Notes under the pieces: model-generated
Seen by the model: the letters and a program-made list of their open reading frames with translations, nothing else
What the model was told of the DNA's origin: nothing
The model's database searches: none
Made by a program: the position numbers and the translations under genes
In this document: piece by piece, positions 1 through 12,126 of the stretch
Layout: every line of letters starts with the position of its first letter
Position numbering within the stretch: the stretch's first letter is position 1
From: Tetrapyrgos nigripes
Taxonomy: Eukaryota; Basidiomycota; Agaricomycetes; Agaricales; Campanellaceae
DNA: 64,000 nucleotides
NCBI GenBank assembly: GCA_013368315.1
Contig: JAACJM010000005.1
Location: 1,116,001-1,180,000 of the forward strand
Direction of reading: 5' to 3'

Positions 1-59
1 GTGCAAACAAAACAACCTGTTTATGCGTAAAATTCTTTGTTTTCTTCAAATTTGTCAAA

Positions 60-470
60 AAAATACATGAGAGGAACATTCACTTAGGACGCTCAAGTCG
101 AGCATCCATACCTCCGCTGTCAGTGGAGCATGCATGCATGCATGCACAGAATGCAACGCTGATAGCGGAGCATCCTACAGTCACATAAATCTTACGGACG
201 TTCTGAGCGTCCATAACTTTCACGGACACTAGCTTGCATATATATAGCTCCGCTCACAGCGTGAACGCTGAAGTCGGTCAAAGACGACTTGAGTGTTCAC
301 CGCATTACACAGGATGCTCCGCTGTCAGCGTTGCATTCTGTATGATGCATGCATGATACAGAGTGCTCCGCTCACAGCGTAGCTAGCATTCTGTGTATGC
401 ATGATACAGAATGCTCCGCCATCAGCGTTGCATTCTGTGTCTGCATGGATGAGAATGAACACGAATGGTA
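60..470. repeat. cluster of GC-core short palindromes (type CGCTSWSAGCG)
   Basis: Repeated short inverted motifs (CGCTGTCAGCG, CGCTCACAGCG, TGCATGCATGCA) are scattered through this stretch, joined by variants of GTTGCATTCTGT. The same CGCTCACAGCG-type core returns at 515-545, 27.79-28.0 kb and 30.75-30.84 kb. No coding frame is convincing. It is a dispersed palindrome family, origin unknown. Confidence 0.7.
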
Positions 471-613
471 TTAAATACATTCAGCTATTCATACATATAT
501 AGAATAATGTGGACGCTGTGAGCGTAGTGAACGCTCACAGCGTCCCAAACACTCTATCCATAGACATAGGGGCTCATAGATGCTGACATAGACGTGATTT
601 GCTTCTACCTGGC

Positions 614-659
614 AAAAAGTCACATGAGGGGGAACTTTTTCTCTGACATGTGACTTTTT
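614..659. repeat. 13-bp perfect hairpin
   Basis: AAAAAGTCACATG at 614-626 is the exact reverse complement of CATGTGACTTTTT at 647-659, with a 20-base loop. There is no gene beside it. It could be a small foldback remnant. Confidence 0.7.
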
Positions 660-3261
660 CTCCTGACAGTCAATCCCTAACACTGCGGGCGGCCATTGAT
701 ATTTGCAGGCATTTTTATGGGGACTTAAATTACGAATTTTTCGCACGATTTCCGAGATGATAAAGGTCAAAGCATTTGCCGCCAAAATGCCGGCTTGAAA
801 TAGAAAATATTTGTGTGACTATATTCTATACAAATATTTAGCCTACATGTCACAAAGAAAGTCCACCAAATACGGAACAATTTCCCTATACAGAAAAAAG
901 CGGACTAAAAACGTATACTATTAGCACATAATTTGGTGAGAAAATGTCAAGTCTATTCATAAGTATTTCGACCACATGGCATTCGAAAAGGATTTCCCGA
1001 CGGTTTCCGAATGCAGTTAAATCAGGCATATTTGGAGGCATTTCTCACAGTATTAAACTCTACGTCTGCCGGCAAAAAAAAACCGGAACTTACTAAAAAT
1101 TTTTGGTCAGTTTTTCGGGTGGTCGAGAAAAAAGGAGTTTTTCATGGAGTTTTTGCGTCTCAGATATGTAGGTTCTCTGGCTCAGTATTTAGGGTACAAG
1201 ATGTATTGTTTTTGGCCCGATTTCTCGTCAAAAGATGAACAACGTTTTTAGTCCTTATTGCCCAATGCAAAGAGCTAAAAATTTTTGAACGGAAGTGTGC
1301 GGTCCAAAAACATTTTGTTTTTGGCGGATAGTTTCATCAAGTATTTCGCCAGGTTTTGCGAAAGGTAGGAAATTTCTGGTGTTTCGTTAGATTCATGGAG
1401 TTTTTGACAGCAATTTGCCCTACTAAAAGTTATGTCACGGCCCACGGCCAGACGTCTCCGCAGTCCGTGCGCAGAACAAGCAGTCGATAGCGATGAGTGC
1501 GGGATAGTGGAGGAGCATGGAGGAGAAGTGGTTGAAGGGGAAGTGTGGAGGTGCAAAAAAGGATGGAGAGAGGTTAAAAGTGTTGAGAGGGAATTGAGGA
1601 AACTTGATAAAGCGTTGACAACGCTTGGGGAAAGGAGGACGGGGTTGCGAAAGGACGCTGACGATGGAACATAGCCAAGGTACGTGCTGCGAAAGGGAAA
1701 TAGGAGAGACGGGGGTGATGAGAAGCAACGGTGAAGAGTGTCTTAAGCTTTCGTTTGAAACCGGTTACAAAGCTCCTTCAACGCAACGACGTCGAAACGA
1801 CTCTCCAAGTTTCACAACCTGACCTCTCGTCTTCCCGAAACTACGGCCCATCCCCATCCCCGTCACTGCACCTGCACCTGCACCCAGACCTAGTCCCACT
1901 CCGCATTCCCGAAACTACCATTTTTCGCTCGAGGCCACAGCTCTCCATCTCGTCTGTACCTTTAAGTAAGGGCGTTTCGAAGGAAGGACTCGTCGAGTAG
2001 TCCAGCTTCCACGCCACTTCACTCAAGTTCTCGAGACTACAGACCCACGTGCACTGATTTCCTGCCTTCGACCTGAGTCGGAAGTCCTGGCACGACGTGA
2101 CTGTCTTGACGGAATCGACTGTGGTGAGACACGTTGACAAAGGTACTTCAGGCGGCTTTTCTTGCAGTTTGGGGTATTCTGTTGGCAGAGGAAGAATGAT
2201 AGAAGGAAAATGGGAGAAACAGTGTCGTTAGCAATAGCATAGACGTCTTATAAGCTGAAAAAGAACGGCTCAGGCCCTCAGTCTCACCTGTCTTCGAGAT
2301 ATTCCCTTCTCCCACTAGTTGGCACAAGTAAAGATATGTAAATTTAAGCAAAGGTGAGAGTGGCCAAGTCCGGAATCTTCATTTATGTGTCAAAGCATGT
2401 TCCAGGAAGCATGACTTATGGCATCTATATTCCATTTTCCAATTGCAATAAACATATAGCTCGATGCGAGTCGCCCTAACAGAACTCAGCAATTAGAGGG
2501 ATAGGATAGTAGGTACTGGCGCGTACCGATAACCGGCCGTCAGCACAAACTGGAATGCAACAATCGGAGAGTAGTAGTGCACAAGGACGCGAACGCAGCT
2601 GGCAGAATAAACGGGCGGAATTACGAGAATATTGGAAATGATACTATGTGATCCTGCGTGCATACTATACAAAGCAATTCAGTAGAGAAACCAGGACGAG
2701 ATTTCCAAACTTCCCGGAGCGAAACAGAGACGTAACATTGATTGAATAATATGCATTGGGACTTGCAAAAGCATACGAACCTATTCCTGCACCCTTGGTA
2801 AAGATGGTGGTCTAGTGAAAAACATGAAAAAGGGAACCGTGACGCCGTGACGCCGGCCATCTTAGTGCCACTGGCCCCTTCTTGTCGCCTTAAGTTCTCT
2901 GACTTTGGGACGCAGCACAGGACGGTCATGATTGAGGAAGTCGAATCCTAGCCGTAGAAGCTGATCGCATTTCAGCGTCACGCTGCCACGTGCATCGGCC
3001 AAGCGCCATCGGCGCTTCTAGACCCTATAGCTAGCGTCTCAATTTAGTTACACATGTAACAAGTCGTTATCGTAGAGTTCTCCAAATTTCGTTTCGCCTC
3101 CACCATTACCTTGCCGGGCCTTCAACTTCTTATTTCATATGTAGAGGTGCTGTTCACTAACTGCCCAATGCCTCTGCCGTCGAACCCATACGTATACGTA
3201 GGTCTCATTGGGAACCTATCTACAATTGCGTAGGAAATTGAGTGCAAATTTCTTTCCATGT
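660..3261. other. no supported gene
   Basis: Both strands have only short frames with no recognisable domain and no exon chain that could be joined with good splice sites. A CpG-rich patch at 1430-1480 and short C-rich runs at 1850-1890 are the only visible texture. Nothing further is supported here. Confidence 0.5.
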
Positions 3262-4260
3262 TCACAACTTCATAAGTGTGGGTCTTCTCCGCTTATGCGA
3301 CTTGTTAAACTTGATAACTTTCAATTTAGTGCAGGCCTGTGCCTTGAATCGCTCACTGGTGAGTAAGCGTTGCTCAGTTCCATATTTGGTGTAAAATGCA
3401 ACTTCCTTTCAACCGTCATATGCATCAATCTTCTCCACAGCAGATTCAAGACCTTACCTGTCCCTTCGAATCAACTTCAAGAATCTCTCTCACCCACTCT
3501 GCCTCTTCCTGGATCTCTTCTGGGTCCCCTTTCTCGGGGCTTTTGTTGTACACCTCGCTTTCGCTCGTAGAATTTGCCTTACTCGCTGAGTTACACCCAT
3601 GCTCATCCGCTATGGGTCCATTCTTCGGACTATTTTCTAGGTCACCACCACTTGATAGTGGCTCGGCATACGAAGAACTTCCCATTTGAAAATTTCTGCT
3701 ATAGCATTCGGAGTGTCCAACCGAGTCTGTATGCACATTCTACTTAGGAGTCAATTTCTTACTATCAGTATATCATTCGAGACATGCAAAGCCTACGTTC
3801 TCAATATCCAAGGATTTTAGCCTGGTTATTATTTCATGCTTGATTCCCTTGATCCTTGCTTCAGTTTTTCTTTTTTCCAACAACTGGAACGGCATTGAAG
3901 TTCAGTTCAGCTGGGAAACGATGCAGTTGAATTACACAAGCTTACCTCATCGGATGTGGACGATTTCTTCCTCAGACTGGATTCTTGTTTCAGATCCTGA
4001 ATGAGTAAATTGGCAATAGGTTGAGTGGGTTGTGTTGCTGCAGTCTGCAGAGCCGGAGTCGAGCTTGAGCTGGAGACCACTTTCCTTGCATCCAACCATT
4101 CTCTAAACAACAGCGGCCGGAATGAAGAGTCTGAAGAGGAACGAATCGAACTTGCATTCTTAGGTCTTGAAGTCAACCAGTCGTCAAAGGATAGAGGCTG
4201 AAATGATACGTCAGAACCCTGGAAGCCAAATTCAGGAGCTGGCGATGGTACCAATGGCAT
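3262..4260 (-). CDS. hypothetical four-exon protein with two F-x-P-L-x-F-x-x-W-L motifs
   Basis: Exons on the minus strand: 4260-3946, 3883-3797, 3739-3458, 3336-3262. All junctions are phase 0, and the introns are 62, 57 and 121 bases. The first two have strong borders: GAG|GTAAGC to TTCCAG, and AAC|GTAGGC to AAGTAG with a CTCCTAA-like branch site. The predicted 252-aa protein starts at an ATG with an in-frame stop just upstream. Near residues 20-35 and 45-60 it has the related motifs FQPLSFDDWL and FRPLLFREWL, followed by a Ser-rich linker, a Lys/Glu-rich likely helix (LLEKRKTEARIKGIKHEI), an acidic Ser/Glu-rich segment and a basic C-terminal tail (SHKRRRPT) that could be a nuclear signal. 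Function is not recognised. The last intron (CAG|GTAAGG to GCACAG) is the weakest part of the model. Three consecutive frame-preserving introns argue for a real gene. Confidence 0.6.
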
Positions 4261-4387
4261 GGAGCCAGATGGCCTCCGTAATACACGTTATTATATATGT
4301 CTTCCGACTCGGAAAGTATTCCCCTCGTCGGATCCCTACACCGCTATGGCTTCATATCGAACAAGGCTTTCCTAACGAAACCCGCCG

Positions 4388-4527
4388 TCCTTGTTGCCGT
4401 GCTGCCTAAGATATCGATGCCATGACTGACACGCCTCATGTTCGACGGCGTGTTCCGGCAGATAAGCCACCAAATTGAACAAGAAACTATATATGGCATC
4501 TTAGGCAGCACGGCAATAAGGACGGAA
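4388..4527. repeat. inverted repeat between two divergent genes
   Basis: The arm CCGTCCTTGTTGCCGTGCTG (continuing to about 4425) pairs with its near-perfect complement at 4492-4527. There is one mismatch and one six-base insertion, with about 65 bases between the arms. It lies in the intergenic space between the starts at 4260 (-) and 4675 (+). A small foldback or MITE-like insertion is likely. Confidence 0.7.
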
Positions 4528-4631
4528 TGGTGTTAGAATAGGCCGAGTTCGGGCTTGTTAGCTTGCTATATATATATAGTAGCCTGCCGGGTTACGGCTG
4601 GTGCATGGCGAGCTACTTGATGCGTTGCAAG

Positions 4632-4639
4632 TATAAAAA
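4632..4639 (+). promoter_or_regulatory. TATA box
   Basis: TATAAAAA lies about 40 bases before the ATG at 4675. This is the expected core-promoter spacing for a short 5' leader. Confidence 0.5.
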
Positions 4640-4674
4640 CAACAGATTTTCAATACGTACCAGCTGTCTGAACC

Positions 4675-5052
4675 ATGTCTCTCACTTACGATACATCCTT
4701 TTCTGATCATGACACCGTTCAGCTTCTACATCTGATCCAACAATATTCTGGATACAGAGAAGGCTTAATCGAGACTTTGAAGAAAAGTCAAATCAACCTC
4801 ATAGAAGTAATCTCATTTTAAAGCCGTCAAAGACTAAGTACTTATCGAGTATCAATGCGAGCAGGTATCCAAACTTTGTATAATGAGCAACAACTACAAC
4901 CAAAATCCGCCAGTAGCAGAAGGTAGTATAGGTTCCTTCCGCTGTAAACATCACTGGATACTCACATTGACGTAGGGGGAAGATTGAGGTTGCAGGGATC
5001 AACATTAGCCGAGCAGTTGTCTGCACATTTTAGCTTACGTTCAGCACGTTGA
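4675..5052 (+). CDS. small hypothetical three-exon protein
   Basis: Exons 4675-4806, 4865-4922 and 4976-5052 join to an 88-aa frame. Intron 1 is 58 bases (GAA|GTAATC, branch GACTAAG, GCAG) and intron 2 is 53 bases (GAAG|GTAGTA, branch CTCAC, GTAG). A TATA box sits upstream. The product begins MSLTYDTSFSDHDTVQLLH, has a likely helix (residues 15-45) and ends in SAHFSLRSAR. No domain is recognised. It could be the 5' part of a longer gene, since coding-like frames on both strands continue through 5140-5306. It is head-to-head with the gene starting at 4260. The splice logic is good, but the short length and unknown family limit confidence. Confidence 0.4.
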
Positions 5053-6323
5053 TAGAGCCGCACATAAGTATACCAATTTTGTCCCATATAACCACATAGA
5101 CCGCTTATCGCGTCCTTCATGCATGAACATTTAGATTTGGATTGAATATATGTGAGGATTTTGATGAGGAGGCGCCGAGGTTCCAGCTGAATGGGACCGC
5201 CCTCCTCCGTCTTCCATGTCTTGAAGGAGAAGCTCATCACTTCGTAAAGCTTTTGCTGCAGCGAATCAAACGAGTAGACGGAGATGAACGAATGCACTTG
5301 GGTCACTGTGTAGTTATTCTAGTTTTGACGCTCCGAGCCTCTTACATCGATCGGATGACATGAGGCACTGGCACAGTGGCAGCGTCACGCTCCCACGCAG
5401 CCTGATTGTGGCATCCCCGACTTTGCAATTGTGATGATAATTATGAGTTGATTTGGAGTATCATATTCAGAGGATAATGATAAGTATAGTAATCAAGTAC
5501 ATGGAGAGAAGAAGGTGGACGGGGGTACAAGTACACGGAAAGAGTACGAGACAATGAGTATGATAGATGTACAATATCTGAAAAGTATAAGTAGATTCAA
5601 TCAATTTTTGGTTTTTTCAACTTGCCCCTAGTCTTAAGAATTTCTTTCTGCAGAGCTTTAGGGTCAGATGAAGGTAGGGAGTGAAACACAGACCCAAAAA
5701 CATAATGCATAGATAGAACTTTAGAATGATACTACTCGTGTTGTACAGAGATCTAGATACCCGTCATACGGCAACATACTACAAAGGAGCAGTTTTCCTC
5801 CCAAGAAAGAAGCGTGTTGCGTACAAGACAATTTGCAAGACACTCGAGGATCAAAGCGACAATGAGCAGTGAATAAGAAACCGCGAAATTGGACCAAGAT
5901 GTCACAGATACTAGTAGTTTGTACAGGAAACTTGAGGAAAAAGGGCGTGCAAGTGGTCAAGCATTGAAAGATATGCTCCATGACTGCGTGAACAAGGAAA
6001 GACGACACGGACGATGGTAGTAAGAGACAACTAGGACATGTATCACCTGCTGCCATCGTAGTAAAAAGCGGCTGCCTAAAGGCGAAGAAAAAACGCCCGA
6101 TCATGGCATTCGAGTTTGAAAAGTCCCTTGAGCTCCTATCGGACTCCGGAGTCGGGGATTAAGCTTCCTGGCTGCTTTCCTCTAAGCTGTGGCTATTAGG
6201 TTTCTCGTGTTGGCTACTGGCTTACGCCCAGTGCCTTTAAGCCATCTGCTACCTTCAGCCTTAATTATCAGCCAGTCTGACTTGCAAATGCCGGTCTATC
6301 CTATCCTATGCATATGGCTTCCC
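5053..6323. other. no confident gene
   Basis: A plus-strand frame at 5142-5300 (containing EAPRFQLNGTALLRLP) and an opposing minus frame at 4962-5306 both look weakly coding, but neither could be tied into a gene. A 127-codon minus frame at 5721-6104 has no recognisable features and is rich in Cys, Phe and Leu. The rest appears intergenic. Confidence 0.35.
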
Positions 6324-6332
6324 ATATAAAAG
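6324..6332 (+). promoter_or_regulatory. TATA box of F-box-like pseudogene
   Basis: ATATAAAAG lies about 85 bases before the ATG at 6413. The preceding CTATCCTATCCTATG is echoed at 10.94-10.97 kb, next to another ATG at 11009, suggesting a shared promoter motif or an old duplication. Confidence 0.45.
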
Positions 6333-6412
6333 CAACGGTGCCTATCTTGAGGTCGTCAATTCTAGACCCATCTTGACAAACCGTCCTGCTCTTCAACGAG
6401 ACCCTCTATAAC

Positions 6413-7590
6413 ATGATTAATCTTGCCCCTTTGGATATTCTCATACCTCTTTGCGAGAACGCCAGCTCCCGAACCATACGGTCGCTGTGCCTGGTAAACA
6501 AGGCGGCTTGTTACGTCGTCAGGCCATTCGTGTTCAAAAATATCCATATCAAGACGAAAAGAGTAGTGGGAAAATTGATCGAGTTTGGTAAGAGGGATGA
6601 AAATGACAGGTTGACCGCGGGTACGGAGTCTGTAACTATCTATCGAGATAGCAGAGGTTGGCCAGCCTTGTCCGCAGAGGAAATCAAAGGGCTATTGGTT
6701 ATTTTTCGTACGAGAAAGGTGGCTTTCCTGTCATTGGGAGGCGGATCCATAGTTGGGCGAGGCTCGGGTCATTTTTATCCTATCGGCTGGGGCGGAGGGA
6801 ACATCGGGCTCAGTCAGGCTCTTAACATTGACGAGGGTTCTAACTTAGGCATCATTGAGCTTCGGGATTGCACTTTCAATGAGGATGGGTTTGCAGACGT
6901 GCTGGATTTGACAGGAAAGTGCTTACGAGAGCTCAGACTGATCAAGCGAGTATCGATTTGTATCAAAGCAGCCGGTTATTTACAGTGCTTCGAACAGTGT
7001 CAATGTAGCCGGTAAACCTAGTTTTAGAGACTTCCAATTGGAGTTTCCGAGAACGAATGTTCACTTGAATGGTATCAGGCGCCGCCTCAAAGTCAAGCTT
7101 GAAGATTGCAATTCCCGGGCCCTGAAAGCACTGGCTGCAGGCTTACAAAGCCGCTGGAAGTGGACCATAGAGGAGCTGTGGCTGACTGGATCAGTTCCGA
7201 GAGATGGTCTGGAAAATTTGCTCCATGAAGCAGTGATTCCGGACATGAAGGTAATTAAGCTGGTAGAACTGCATACACGGACGGACGGTCAGTTCTTTTA
7301 TATCGCAATATTGAGGATAATGACGCCGAATAGAATGTGCGCTCACAGTGGCGAGTATTCTGAAGGGACGTTGGCGATTGCAGCAGCAGTTGAAAGCATT
7401 CGGACTCAGTATGAAACAAGGACAAATGACTGTGCAATGGGAGTGGAATTCGCTACGAGGAGAAATCGTCTTGGAGGCGGGAAGAGACGTTCAGAAGAAC
7501 ATGAGGAAGATAGGTCTGGATTTTGAACAGTCTTTGGCGTATCTGGAAGTAGTCGCGAGTAAGTTACACTTGTCGATGTTACAAGTGTAG
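6413..7590 (+). pseudogene. F-box-like / leucine-rich-repeat protein, broken by frameshifts
   Basis: The start fits an F-box-like N-terminus of the fungal type: residues 1-45 read MINLAPLDILIPLCENASSR, then TIRSLCLVNKAACYVVRPFVFKNI. This matches the usual pattern of hydrophobic helix, L-x-L-V-N-K and P-x-[VL]-F. F-box proteins recruit substrates to SCF ubiquitin ligases. LRR-like strands follow (LGIIELRDCTFNEDGFADVL; SRALKALAAGLQSRWKWTIE). The frame changes near 6960 with no credible intron, again after about 7250, and once more near 7325. The pieces LYRNIEDNDAE and VASILKGRWRLQQQL lie in different frames. The last segment ends at 7590, just before a GGCTGC..GCAGCC hairpin at 7590-7615. Missed small introns could rescue some breaks, but the 6960 shift looks like real decay. 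Confidence 0.5.
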
Positions 7591-7615
7591 GCTGCCTAAT
7601 TTTACGTAGCAGCCT

Positions 7616-10600
7616 CTATTTGATGATACCAATTTTGGCTGGCGGAGTGCAGGGGCTGGTTGACAGAGATCTAAGTACATTGGGTTTTTCTGGTATTATA
7701 AGTAATACTGTCAGACGATTGTAACAAATAAAGTCCCGGATTTAATGATTTAGCGATTGCTTGAGGAGTAGCGGTGTTCCACCATCGAAGACAGCTGTAA
7801 GTAAAATTTCGACACTGGTAACCTTGCGCATGCGGCATATCACATAGGCTGATTACGAGGCTTAAAAAGGCCGATCGCGAGTTAACTTATTATGTCGACC
7901 TTGAAAATTTTACCACGACCTCAAATTGACCTCAAACTCCCACCCCTTTTCGTTGCCACAGCCGGTCTTTGCCCTTCCCGACAACCGGAATGTCCAGACT
8001 CTGGACCAGATCCAAGGACCGTTGACAACAATAACCACGACGTCATGCTAGCGTGTCAAATTGGTCTGCTTAACGCCCTTCTTGCCTTTCACTTTCCACC
8101 GATTCTCCCTCCCTTCTGCATAACCTGAGGTAGACTACGTGAAAGGGCCTCGTAATTTGCCACGCGAAGCGATGGCCCTTTGCCCCAGTTGTGACAAGTC
8201 TGATAACTCTACCCCGTCTCCAACGCCGCGGAGACATTCGTCACTGCTCTCATCCGTCCCATCCAACTTCCCTGAATCGGAGGTGACTCTGTACGCTACG
8301 TTCCACTCCCTTAACATTCCTCAAAAAAGCTCATGTTCTATCCAGTAGTCCAATTTCAGCGCCGAGCGCTGCCATTTGTGTATCCAAGCATGCTTCTTAA
8401 GCCCTCAGAGTTTTTTTGGCCTGCAAATCGACCCTCCGTTTCTTATCCGCAGCTGTTCTGGGCATTGCAAATCCGATCCTCATACGCTACTATCACTAGT
8501 CAGCTCTCAAGCAGAATCACTCGCGGTTCTGGGTGATCATTTGCCTGTCGGTGCTATGTGTGTAATTGTTACAGCTCAGTAGTTGTGACATGCGTATATC
8601 ATTGAGAGTATGCCAATATTGATGACGTGAATGTTTTTTGTTCGAGTTCTTTCAGTTGAGAGGCTGACGTTCTCTTGGTGCAGATCCGTCGCTGGTCCCT
8701 CTTCTGGTCAAGCTTGAATAGCTGCTTCCCCTCGACTTACGAATATGATCCAGTCTGACATTGGACGACCGCGTTGCTTGGTAGGCCGCCACGTTTTCGA
8801 CGACCCTCTCTTAAGCTGACCTTTCTTTCTTTTCTTTCTTTCTTTCTTTCTTTTCGTTTCTCCAGTGCGTTAACATCGAGGACGTTATCAACGCTAACCT
8901 CAAGCTGGGTTCTTGCTGCAGTGGGAGCAAAGTAATTGTACCGGTGGATTCGGACAGCGTTGGATGGTTACTAGAGACGTTTAGTCTGCCTTTCGGTTCC
9001 TTTCCACGTGCCTTCCTATCCGTCCGTGACATTTGAACCTTTTTCTGAACCCTTTTTTAACAGGAGCACCGTTTCCAACTCAATACTCCCATAAGAGGTC
9101 CTGGTGACTTGGTCGTTGCGAAGCTATCACAGTGAGTCTGTTCAGTCATTCCATCATTTCCTCAGGCCGCGAGCATCGTCAAGTTTTTTTGTCTCTTGTC
9201 TGGGATAGCAGTATGACGCCACTATGCAAAATGCGGCTGAAGAGCCTGTTGGATGACGGTAAATATTGGTTTTCATCTTTCTTTCCCACAGAATTTTAAT
9301 CCTTATCGCCTTCGCAGTATCTTGTTGTCAAATACCGAGGCAAAGTGTTGCTTAAAAGGATGTCGAGCACCCGATGACGCGGGAATTTTGTAAAAACGCT
9401 GGATCAACCACAAGTTATACTTTTGTAAAATCAGTGGATCTTTCCACAAACACTTTTATAAAACCTCCCTTGCTCATCCAGCATACAACCACAGATGATG
9501 CTGCCCCGGTCCACCACAGGATAAAACTCCAACCCTTCGAGAGATTTTCCCACGCTTCTACTGGGCGCTTAACGCACCCTTCTCCTTGTTGCCTCGACTC
9601 GTGTTGACTGAACAGGAGACAATGATCATCGGAGCTCTTCAGAATATGTTTAAGATATGCATAGGGACTCTTTGAATTTTTTTTGTGCTTTAATGATTAG
9701 TCGCACAGGAGGTATTTGCGTGCTGACACAAAACTCTCTGAAAATGGTCAATCTGGGACGTTCGACTCGGAATAGATGTAACATCTAGTACTTTAAAAAT
9801 CATTAGAAAATACTAGAATGTGATGATTAACGTATAAAGTGGTTCAATAAGTCATCCACTAATATTATGATGATTTGGAACTGCTACACTCTCAAAAGTA
9901 CTTTGTCGCAAAATGTGCATCACGCAAACCAACAAATGTATGCATTTCTTGCATGGCCTCAAGGCGTATACTCAATCGGTACCCAAGGACTTTCAAGTAA
10001 ATTTTTATGCATATCTGGTCCTTATAACTGAGCTCTGGACGGAATTTGCACGATTCACTAGAGTACATTGTTGGACAAATGGGACGGTTTGCGATTAATT
10101 GTCGAATTAACGTCGAACTAGGCACGCGTCGACGTAGTATAGACCATTATCTTCCAAAAAATTATGGTCAATTATTATAATACCTAGCATTTACATGCCA
10201 CTGGATGGTCTGGATGACACAAGGGCACGTATGACAGCAGTTTTCGGACAAAAATGTAATTGCTAGGTTACGTCAGTCGTGAGTTGAAAGTCGTAAGTTG
10301 TATTAGCTCCTGATAAATGCGTGGTCTGGTCCCGACAGATACCAAATGTTCCTCGTAATGCCAAACCTGCATATGTCAAAGCTCACGTTGATGTAAGTCA
10401 GCTCTCAGATTGGTCTCTTTCAAAGTCGTATGCCTGCTTAGTCTATGGCATAGTCCGCGCGGCTTATTAGCACTGATACCTGACATCTGCAATCCGGACC
10501 TTCCCCCAGCCATAGACCGTAGCTCTGCACCAGCGGGATCTCTATATTGGGCAGTTTCTTGAGACACAATGGTGCGGTCGCGCATCTCCGAGTCCATACC

Positions 10601-12126
10601 ATAAGTCGCGATCGTGCAACCCCTGTCCCCATTTACTTTCTCACGCATCCTGACCCAGCGCCATCGGCCCTCCTCCTGGTGAAATTTCATTTCGTTCTTC
10701 CTCCTCCTCATCTTATTTATATCGAGTAGAAGAGGCAATGGCTCTCAATCTTTATGACTCCAGTTGACTTGCCATGGCACCATTAAGTCTTACATGTCCA
10801 TGAAGTAAAAAATCAAAGAAAACGAGGATATTTACGCGTAAAAACGCGGCCGACAGGAGATCAGTCCATTTGCGGAATGGCTGAGAAGCGCGCTGGCAGC
10901 TAAAAAAAGGCGCGGCATGTATATCGACAGTGCCGGTTTCATCCTATCCTATACTATCCTACAAGATATTATCTTTGAGTTACCATCAGCTCAACCTAGG
11001 TCTCTAACCATGTCATTCCCTAGACCTCACTCACTCTTGAATACCACTGATAGTCATTAGTGACAACGAAGATATAAATGACAACCACCTCAATTTCTGA
11101 TTGAAGTCCTGCAAACCTTACACCTAACCAAGAGACCTTAAGATTCGCTGGCTTCGAGCATCGACTTTCGCGCAACAGACATTCATATTTCGTGCGTAAC
11201 ATTACTGATCCTTGGCAAAATTCGCCGTTCGTCGTGAAAACCACTCTCACGCAATTTAACATGCGCTAAGGCAATTGAAAATACTCATTTTGTCCGAGAA
11301 GTGGCTTCATAGGCACAACCTGGTAATGGAAGGGTACTACTTTCAGCCATAATTGGCAATTGCCACACATTAACATGAAGCAAAAAAATGACCATGATGC
11401 TCTTTAGCTGGCAAGCTTTATGAACCAGCTAGTTGAATAATTTTGTTCTTGCGTAGGTGTACACGAAACAGAACGAGCCTGCTGGACAAGCGGCACTGGC
11501 AGGGCGCTAAGCTGTGGAAGCACCCAGAGCGCCCGGCAATTCAAATATATACATCAGACAAGTACCCAAGGTGAGCCTGATAAATTCCCTAATGAATACC
11601 CGACGTACATGGTCGCATTGAGAGGAACACAATCAACGGCGGGCAGGGCGGCAAGTTCGACCCGCTCAAATTCCAATTGATCTCGGATTATCTATTCAGG
11701 GTTATGGAATGTGAAGGGATAGCTATGTATTTGATGCTTCAGACATTGAAATGCTGATTGTCTAGGCAGCTCACGCGTATACGTACCCATAGCGAACGGT
11801 GCATTGGGACAAGGGCGCGTAATGCCCGACCCCGATCAGTACGACCGAATATCCCGACGGATTTCCGATTGATCCGAGTCTCGACTGCCAGTGGAACGGC
11901 GGTTACCGAAGCGTGGACCTAAGACCTGGGAGGTCCCAGCGACGATTTCCCGCGCGAGAGGAACCGTGGTGGGTTTTTAAAGAACCTATAGTGTTTGTGG
12001 TTGATCCATCATTTTTGCAAAAGTATGTGCGTGTTTAGATCCATTCAATTTTTATAAAATTTCATAAAATTTCAGTGTTTTGGCCTCTGTCGAGGATGTC
12101 GATGATGGTCTCCGGGCGACGTAGGG
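7616..12126. other. gene-poor stretch; possible isolated exons
   Basis: Frames at 7892-8128 and 8139-8348 are short and featureless. At 8860 a pyrimidine-rich tract ending in CCAG precedes an open stretch (CVNIEDVINANLKLGSC) that resembles an exon, but no partner exons were found. Near 10.94-11.05 kb there is a promoter-like stretch and an ATG with a 16-codon frame. No repeats beyond the CTTT run were seen. Confidence 0.35.
8821..8855. repeat. CTTT microsatellite
   Basis: About eight imperfect CTTT units. They form the pyrimidine tract directly before the exon-like segment at 8860. Confidence 0.9.

Noticed and set aside
2348..2375. tRNA A-box (TGGCCAAGTCCGG)
   Set aside because: No matching B-box or cloverleaf downstream.
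5721..6104. 127-codon minus-strand frame as a secreted Cys-rich protein
   Set aside because: No clear signal peptide at the start, no cysteine spacing pattern, no supporting promoter or introns.
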